A DNA stretch of 64,000 nucleotides from RHKX01 sp041393495 (GTDB taxonomy: Bacteria > Actinomycetota > Thermoleophilia > Solirubrobacterales > 70-9): NCBI GenBank assembly GCA_041393495.1, contig JAWKKA010000006.1, positions 1 to 64,000 on the forward strand. Reading direction: 5' to 3'. This document shows positions 59,577 through 64,000 of this stretch, piece after piece. Position 1 is the stretch's first letter; each line of letters starts with the position of its first letter. The notes under the pieces are model-generated. The model made no database searches and was not told where the DNA came from. It worked only from the letters and a program-made list of their open reading frames with translations. The translations under genes and the position numbers were made by a program.

Positions 59577-60502
59577 ACCGACCAGTGGTCGAACGTGCGA
59601 CCAGTCTGAGCCCGCAACCGGTCGGCGTCCTCGTGCAGGACCTCGAGCACCTCGGGCCCGAGCGCCTCGGCGACGCCGCCCGGCTTCTCGATCGGCTTCG
59701 AGAGCGGCAGCGCGACGTCGAGCGCCAGCCAGGCGCGGCGGGGGACCCGGCGGCCGAACCGGGTGCGGCTGATCCGCTGGACGCGCATGCCGAGGCGGGT
59801 CGCACGCTTCTTCCGCGACGTCGAGTGGCGGACCTGCTCGAACTTCGGGTGCCGGAAGGCGGGATCGACGCCGACGAACTCGAACAGCCGGGCGAGCGTC
59901 GCCATCCGGTCGTCGCGGAGGTCACGCTGATCGAGAACGAGGATCTGCTCCTCGTCGAAGTGCGCGAGGTACCGCTGCAGCTGCATGAAGTACTTGCTTC
60001 GCGTCACGTAGGAGGTGTTCGGGTGCAGCAGCGTCGCCCGCAGGTCGCCCTTCTCGCGGCGCTTCGCGTAGTTGTGGACGAAGTGCGCCGTGATCCGCTC
60101 GACCGGGTCGCGGACGATGTAGACGAGGCGGACGTCGGGGACGACCTCCGCGATCCGCTCGGGAACGCCGAGGTGCTGCGGATAGGCGGTGTAGTTGGGG
60201 GAGGCCTCGCCGCGGCAGCGGGCGGACGGATCGAAGTGCCGCGAGTACCACTCGAGCCCGCGCGGGTAGTTGCGCTCGGCGATGAAGAAGTTGAGCTCCT
60301 TCGGGGTCGACATCGCGACCTCGGGGTGGAGGCTGAGGTAGTAGTGCAGCCCGCTCGTACCGCACTTCTGGGCGCCGATCACGATCAGGTTCGGCAGCGT
60401 GAAATCGCGCGTCCCGCGACCGGGACGCGCTCGCGGGAGCGTCTCGCGGGCGCCGTCTCCCCCGGTGACGGCAGCCGCTTCAGTCGGGGCCGGAGCCTCC
60501 AT
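59573..60502 (-). CDS. Sulfotransferase (heparan-type)
   Basis: The 309-residue protein has the PAPS 5'-phosphosulfate loop in LIVIGAQKCGTSGLHYYLSL, STPKELNFFIAERNYPRGLE, the 3'-phosphate motif VYIVRDPVERITAHFVHNYA and RSKYFMQLQRYLAHFDEEQI. It would transfer sulfate to a glycan or lipid. The ATG at 60502 has GGAGGGA 4-10 bases upstream. It lies between the glycosyltransferase and the flippase, suggesting sulfation of the exported glycan. Confidence 0.9.
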   Translation of the reverse strand: MEAPAPTEAAAVTGGDGARETLPRARPGRGTRDFTLPNLIVIGAQKCGTSGLHYYLSLHPEVAMSTPKELNFFIAERNYPRGLEWYSRHFDPSARCRGEASPNYTAYPQHLGVPERIAEVVPDVRLVYIVRDPVERITAHFVHNYAKRREKGDLRATLLHPNTSYVTRSKYFMQLQRYLAHFDEEQILVLDQRDLRDDRMATLARLFEFVGVDPAFRHPKFEQVRHSTSRKKRATRLGMRVQRISRTRFGRRVPRRAWLALDVALPLSKPIEKPGGVAEALGPEVLEVLHEDADRLRAQTGRTFDHWSV

Positions 60503-60531
60503 GGGTCCCTCCGAGGATACCGGGGGCCCCG

Positions 60532-62103
60532 TCACCGGCCGGACCCCGCAACGGTCCTGGCAGCGTCGCCGGGATCGAGGAGATCGTGGCCGTGATCGCC
60601 GACGGATACGGCGCGGAGCGGCTTGCGGCCGTCGAGCAGCAGCCGAATCCGGGCGCGCAGGTCAGCGACCGCCGCAACCGGTGCCGTGACCGACGACGAC
60701 CACGACGGCAGCAGCTCGAACCCGACGCCGAGCCGCCGCAGCTCGCCGAATCGCAGCGAGTCGGTCAGGACGAGGACCCGCTCCGGCGGCAGCTCCCCGA
60801 TCGCCTCCTCGAGGCGCCCGACAAGCTCCCCGTCGGGGACGCCGAGCGCGAGCACCGCGAGGTAGGGGCGACGGCGCTCGGGCGAGCGGATCAGGTCACG
60901 GGCGCCGAGCGCGAGGACGAGCGGCAGCGACGGCCCATAGCGGTGGCTCGAGAGGCGCAGCCAGCGGTTCAGGCGTCCGCGGTCGCGGACCGGCGGCGCC
61001 GGTCGCTCGCCCGCGGCCATCCGGGCGAGCAGGTCGGCCGCGTCGCCGGCGCCGTTGCCGGGATCGACCCGCACGCAGCCGGCGGCGAGCTCGGCCGCAC
61101 GGTCGGGGTCGGCGAGCTCGCCGAGGCGCGCCGCCAGCGCCGGGTCGGCGGCGTCGGCAACCGCCAGGCCGGCGCCGGCCGCCGCCGCCCAGCGCGCCCG
61201 CGCCGCCTGATCGTCGGTGTCCCGCGACATCGGGACGAACACGGTCGGGACGGCGAAGGCGATCAGCTCGTGGAAGGCGTTGTAGCCGGCGGCGGCGACG
61301 GCGAGGTCGAAGGCGGCGAAGTAGCGGCTCATCGGAAAGGTCGCGTCGAGTCGGACGACGCCGTCGGGGAGGCGCAGCGAGGGCGCGAGGCTCGAGCGCA
61401 GCGCCGCGACCTGCAGTCCGCGGACGGCCGTCAGCGTCCGCAGCGAGCGGGCGACCGCGAGATCCACCTCTCCCCCCTGCCCGAGCGCGACCAACGCGGT
61501 CCGCCGCCCGGGATCGAGGCCGAGCTCGGCCGCCGCCTGCTCGCGGGGCAGGAGCTCGTCGCGGTCGAGAAAGACGATCGGGCGGGTGCGCCGCGCCTCG
61601 CGCCGGCGGGCCACCGTCGGCCCGGAGTCGTCGGATTCGGCGAGCTCGCCCGGCTCGAGGACCGCGTCGAAGGCGCCGGCCCGACGCAGCGGCGCCGGGC
61701 CGCTGCCGGCCCGCCACAGCGACCGCCGGCACCAGACCGAGGGCGGCGCGCCGCGGGCGCTGAGCACGTGGGTCAGCGCCCGGTAGGGGTGGACCCCGTC
61801 GAAGACGACGAGGTCGGGGTCGCGGGCGGCGACCACCTCCTCGAGCATTGCCCGCAAGCGCAGGTTCCAGGCCCGGTCGGTGCCCGACGCCGGCCGCCGG
61901 TAGGAGGCGAGGTAATCGACCTCCCAGCCCTCGGCGGCAACGACCGGAGCGGCGCCGGAGAGCGTCAGGAAGGTCGCCTGCCAGCCGGCCGGCAGTCGCC
62001 GCGCCATCGCCATCGCGCGATTGAGATGGCCGAGCCCGGTGCCGTTGCTCGTCGCGAACAGGATCCGGGGCTCGCCGGGGCGGCGGCCGGGGCGGGCGAT
62101 CAC
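60532..62103 (-). CDS. GT28/UGT-type glycosyltransferase
   Basis: The 523-residue protein begins ILFATSNGTGLGHLNRAMAM, a MurG/UGT acceptor-side motif, and has a nucleotide-sugar region FDLAVAAAGYNAFHELIAFA and FVPMSRDTDDQAARARWAAA. About 110 extra C-terminal residues form an alpha/beta domain of unknown role. The GTG overlaps the upstream sulfotransferase stop (GTGA, 62100-62103). Confidence 0.86.
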   Translation of the reverse strand: MIARPGRRPGEPRILFATSNGTGLGHLNRAMAMARRLPAGWQATFLTLSGAAPVVAAEGWEVDYLASYRRPASGTDRAWNLRLRAMLEEVVAARDPDLVVFDGVHPYRALTHVLSARGAPPSVWCRRSLWRAGSGPAPLRRAGAFDAVLEPGELAESDDSGPTVARRREARRTRPIVFLDRDELLPREQAAAELGLDPGRRTALVALGQGGEVDLAVARSLRTLTAVRGLQVAALRSSLAPSLRLPDGVVRLDATFPMSRYFAAFDLAVAAAGYNAFHELIAFAVPTVFVPMSRDTDDQAARARWAAAAGAGLAVADAADPALAARLGELADPDRAAELAAGCVRVDPGNGAGDAADLLARMAAGERPAPPVRDRGRLNRWLRLSSHRYGPSLPLVLALGARDLIRSPERRRPYLAVLALGVPDGELVGRLEEAIGELPPERVLVLTDSLRFGELRRLGVGFELLPSWSSSVTAPVAAVADLRARIRLLLDGRKPLRAVSVGDHGHDLLDPGDAARTVAGSGR

Positions 62104-63053
62104 GCCCGGGCCCCGGAGCTCTCGCGCTCGAGCGCCGCGCGCAGCACCGGCGCCGCGTGGTTGCCCTCGCGCTCGAGCGCCGCGACCGTCCACTCGTAGC
62201 GGCGCTCGACCCAGGCCCGGCTCGGGCCGCGCAGCTGCTGCCGCCAGCGCCCCAGGTGGGCCTTCTCGGCGGTCATCTCGGCGGCGAAGAAGTCCCGCAT
62301 CGCCGCCTCGTCGTCGAGGCCGAGGAACCCGAGCAGGGCCGCGTAGGTCGGCTCGCGCTCGTGGCCGACGAGGTCCTCGAGCAGGACGACGCGGAAGCGG
62401 TCCGCCGGGACCGAGTACTCGGCCCCGTCCTCGCTGCCGCGGAATCCCTCCTCGATCGCCCGCAGCCGGTCGGCCCACCAACCGATCGCTGCGCCGACGC
62501 GCCGCGGGCCCCAGGTCTTGCCGGCCACCGACGCCGCCGAGTCGCGGCCGTCGCGGAGGGCGTGGATGAAGCGCGCTTCCGGGAACAGCCGCAGCAGGGT
62601 CTGCGCCGCGCGGACGTTGTGCGAGGACATCTCGACGAGCCCGGGCTTGCCGCGGCGATCGGCGACCGGCCAGAGCAGGTCGCAGAAGAGCCCGCGGCAG
62701 GCGGCGAGCGGATCGGCTCCGAAGCCGGTCTCGAACCGCGCGACCGCGGCGTCGAACTCCGACTGCCGCAGCAGGTTGTAGAGGCCGCGCGGCTGCCCGT
62801 CGACGCGAACCCGGTGCCACCAGAAGCCGCGCAGCTTCGCGACGTAGCCCTGCACGGTGATCCGGCCTTCGAGCAGGTCCGGCATGCCCCGCTTGTTGCA
62901 GTGCAGGCGGGCCTCGATCGGGACGTCGGCGAGCCGGCTGTGCCGACCGAGAAGCTGCGCGAGCGCGTGGGTGCCGGAGCGGCCCGTCCCGCCGACGAAG
63001 ACGATCTCGCGCTGCCGATCGCGGACGTCGGCGCCTGCGGCGGCGGCGCTCAC
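62100..63053 (-). CDS. Sulfotransferase
   Basis: The 317-residue protein has IVFVGGTGRSGTHALAQLLG (PAPS loop) and FIHALRDGRDSAASVAGKTW (3'-phosphate motif), with PIEARLHCNKRGMPDLLEGR between. It is a close paralogue of the next gene upstream, so the pair arose by duplication. Both ends overlap neighbours by four bases (GTGA), a sign of translational coupling. Confidence 0.9.
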   Translation of the reverse strand: MSAAAAGADVRDRQREIVFVGGTGRSGTHALAQLLGRHSRLADVPIEARLHCNKRGMPDLLEGRITVQGYVAKLRGFWWHRVRVDGQPRGLYNLLRQSEFDAAVARFETGFGADPLAACRGLFCDLLWPVADRRGKPGLVEMSSHNVRAAQTLLRLFPEARFIHALRDGRDSAASVAGKTWGPRRVGAAIGWWADRLRAIEEGFRGSEDGAEYSVPADRFRVVLLEDLVGHEREPTYAALLGFLGLDDEAAMRDFFAAEMTAEKAHLGRWRQQLRGPSRAWVERRYEWTVAALEREGNHAAPVLRAALERESSGARA

Positions 63054-64000
63054 GCGGGCTGGTGCTCGTATGCCCGCCGCAGCTGCGGGGCGCAGTGGAA
63101 GCCCTCGCTCTCGAGGCGGTCGAGCGTCGTCTCGTACTCGCGAACCAGCGCCGCCTGACGCTCGGCGTCGAGGCCCTCCCGCCAGCGCTCGCGGTGGGCG
63201 GCCGAGGCGCTCATCTCGCCCTCGAAGAACGCCCGCATCGCCGGCTCGTCATCGATGCCGAGGTAGTCGAGGATCTCGCCGTAGATGGCTTCGCGATCGC
63301 CCTCGACCAGCTCGTCGAGGCTGATCGTCAAGAGGCGTCCCGACGGCAGCTCGCGGACCCCGGCCTCGATCTTGCGCAGGCGCCCCTCCCACCAGCGGAT
63401 CCCCTCCGAGCCGTCGCGCGGGTGGCCGCGCTTCTGGCGCTTCGAGACCTTCGAGGAGCCCGCGTCGCGGCCGTCGCGGACGGTGTGGATCAGCTTCGCG
63501 TCCGGAAACAGGCGGACCAGCGTCGGACTCTCGGCGATCGTGAAGCAGCTCATCTCGATCAGCCCCGGCTTGCCGGCGACGGCGGCGATCGGCCAGAGCA
63601 GATCGAGGTAGAGGTTGCGGCAGGCGAGGTCGAGGTCCGTGCCCGCGGCGCGTTCGAACTCCGCGACCGCCGCGTCGAAGCGGTCGCGCTCGACGACCTT
63701 GTGCAGGCCGCGGACCTTGCGCCCGAAGGCGAGCCGCCGGGCGATCACCGGCGCGACCTCGCCGGCCCGGATCCGCCGCCACCAGAACCGCCTCAGCTTG
63801 CGCAGGAACTCGTCGGGCGAGACCCGTCCGGCGAGCAGGTCGGGAAAGCCCTGCGGGTTGACGTGGAAGCGGGCCTCGATCGGGACGCGGGCCCAGCGCG
63901 AGTGGTTGGCGAGAAGCTGGGAGACGACGTGGGTGCCGGAGCGGCCGGTGCCGCCGACGAACAGCAGCTCCGGGCTCTCGGGCCGCTCGGCGGCGAGGTC
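63050..64000 (-). CDS. Sulfotransferase, 5' end beyond the window
   Basis: The frame runs off the right edge; visible residues begin DLAAERPESPELLFVGGTGR, with SGTHVVSQLLANHSRWARVP, PIEARFHVNPQGFPDLLAGR and LIHTVRDGRDAGSSKVSKRQ. It is about 45-50% similar by eye to its downstream paralogue, with a distinct C-terminus ending AYEHQPA. At least 316 residues are present, so only the first few codons are missing. Confidence 0.9.
   Translation of the reverse strand, partial: DLAAERPESPELLFVGGTGRSGTHVVSQLLANHSRWARVPIEARFHVNPQGFPDLLAGRVSPDEFLRKLRRFWWRRIRAGEVAPVIARRLAFGRKVRGLHKVVERDRFDAAVAEFERAAGTDLDLACRNLYLDLLWPIAAVAGKPGLIEMSCFTIAESPTLVRLFPDAKLIHTVRDGRDAGSSKVSKRQKRGHPRDGSEGIRWWEGRLRKIEAGVRELPSGRLLTISLDELVEGDREAIYGEILDYLGIDDEPAMRAFFEGEMSASAAHRERWREGLDAERQAALVREYETTLDRLESEGFHCAPQLRRAYEHQPA

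Overview
This is a very GC-rich (roughly 70%) actinobacterial chromosome segment. Gene style and content (LLM- and PPOX-type F420 enzymes, DhnA-type class I aldolase, YbdK-type glutamate-cysteine ligase, a CsrA gene, many GTG/TTG starts, tightly overlapping operons) suggest the class Thermoleophilia (Solirubrobacterales-like). That placement is inference from gene content; there is no rRNA in the window. Two tRNA genes are present: an initiator tRNA-Met (35.1 kb) and tRNA-Leu(TAA) (49.2 kb).

Layout. 0-13 kb: ordinary metabolic and stress genes (LysR regulator, PabB-PabC fusion, enoyl-reductase-like protein, secreted EEP-family lipoprotein, UspA protein with a decayed sigma/anti-sigma pair, enoyl-CoA hydratase, amidohydrolase, and a divergent TetR/FAD-oxidase pair with clear palindromes). 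12.3-13.3 kb: a truncated IS3 element ending at a tRNA-terminator-like remnant. 13.3-30 kb: a minus-strand amine-catabolism block holding a polyamine-type ABC transporter (PotABCD-like), a glutamine-synthetase-like gamma-glutamyl ligase, two class I amidotransferase-type hydrolases, a cupin, a CaiB-type CoA transferase, a DadA/PuuB-type FAD oxidase and an acetone-carboxylase-like enzyme whose alpha and gamma subunits are fused. A GntR/FadR regulator sits at its head, and the same ATTAT-NN-ATAAT palindrome occurs before the regulator and before the carboxylase genes. 30.4-34.9 kb: a decayed restriction-modification/defence remnant (5-methylcytosine methyltransferase fragment, Vsr endonuclease, DGQHR protein, adenine methyltransferase with a replaced C-terminus) ending at the initiator tRNA. 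35-44.5 kb: signalling and housekeeping (SixA phosphatase, hydrolase-cyclase fusion, Ppx/GppA, PdxH, thioesterase, membrane adenylate cyclase, acetolactate-synthase-like enzyme). 44.6-49 kb: GH15 glucanase and a Tat-exported spermidine-dehydrogenase-like flavoprotein. 49.5-57.4 kb: a membrane-tethered sigma factor, metallo-hydrolase, inactive rhomboid-like protein, YbdK ligase, class I aldolase, secreted nuclease, CsrA. 57.5-64 kb: a minus-strand surface-glycan operon with three sulfotransferases, a glycosyltransferase and a flippase, running off the window edge.

Working model of the central block (inference): an amine is imported by the ABC transporter, gamma-glutamylated, oxidised by the flavoenzyme and released by the amidohydrolases. 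A ketone product would be carboxylated by the acetone-carboxylase-like enzyme and the resulting acid activated by the CoA transferase, under control of the GntR regulator.

Caution: at least eight otherwise well-conserved genes carry a single-base-type frameshift, several in G/C runs. Either the assembly has indel errors or the genes are decaying; I mark these as pseudogenes but give the full intended extent.
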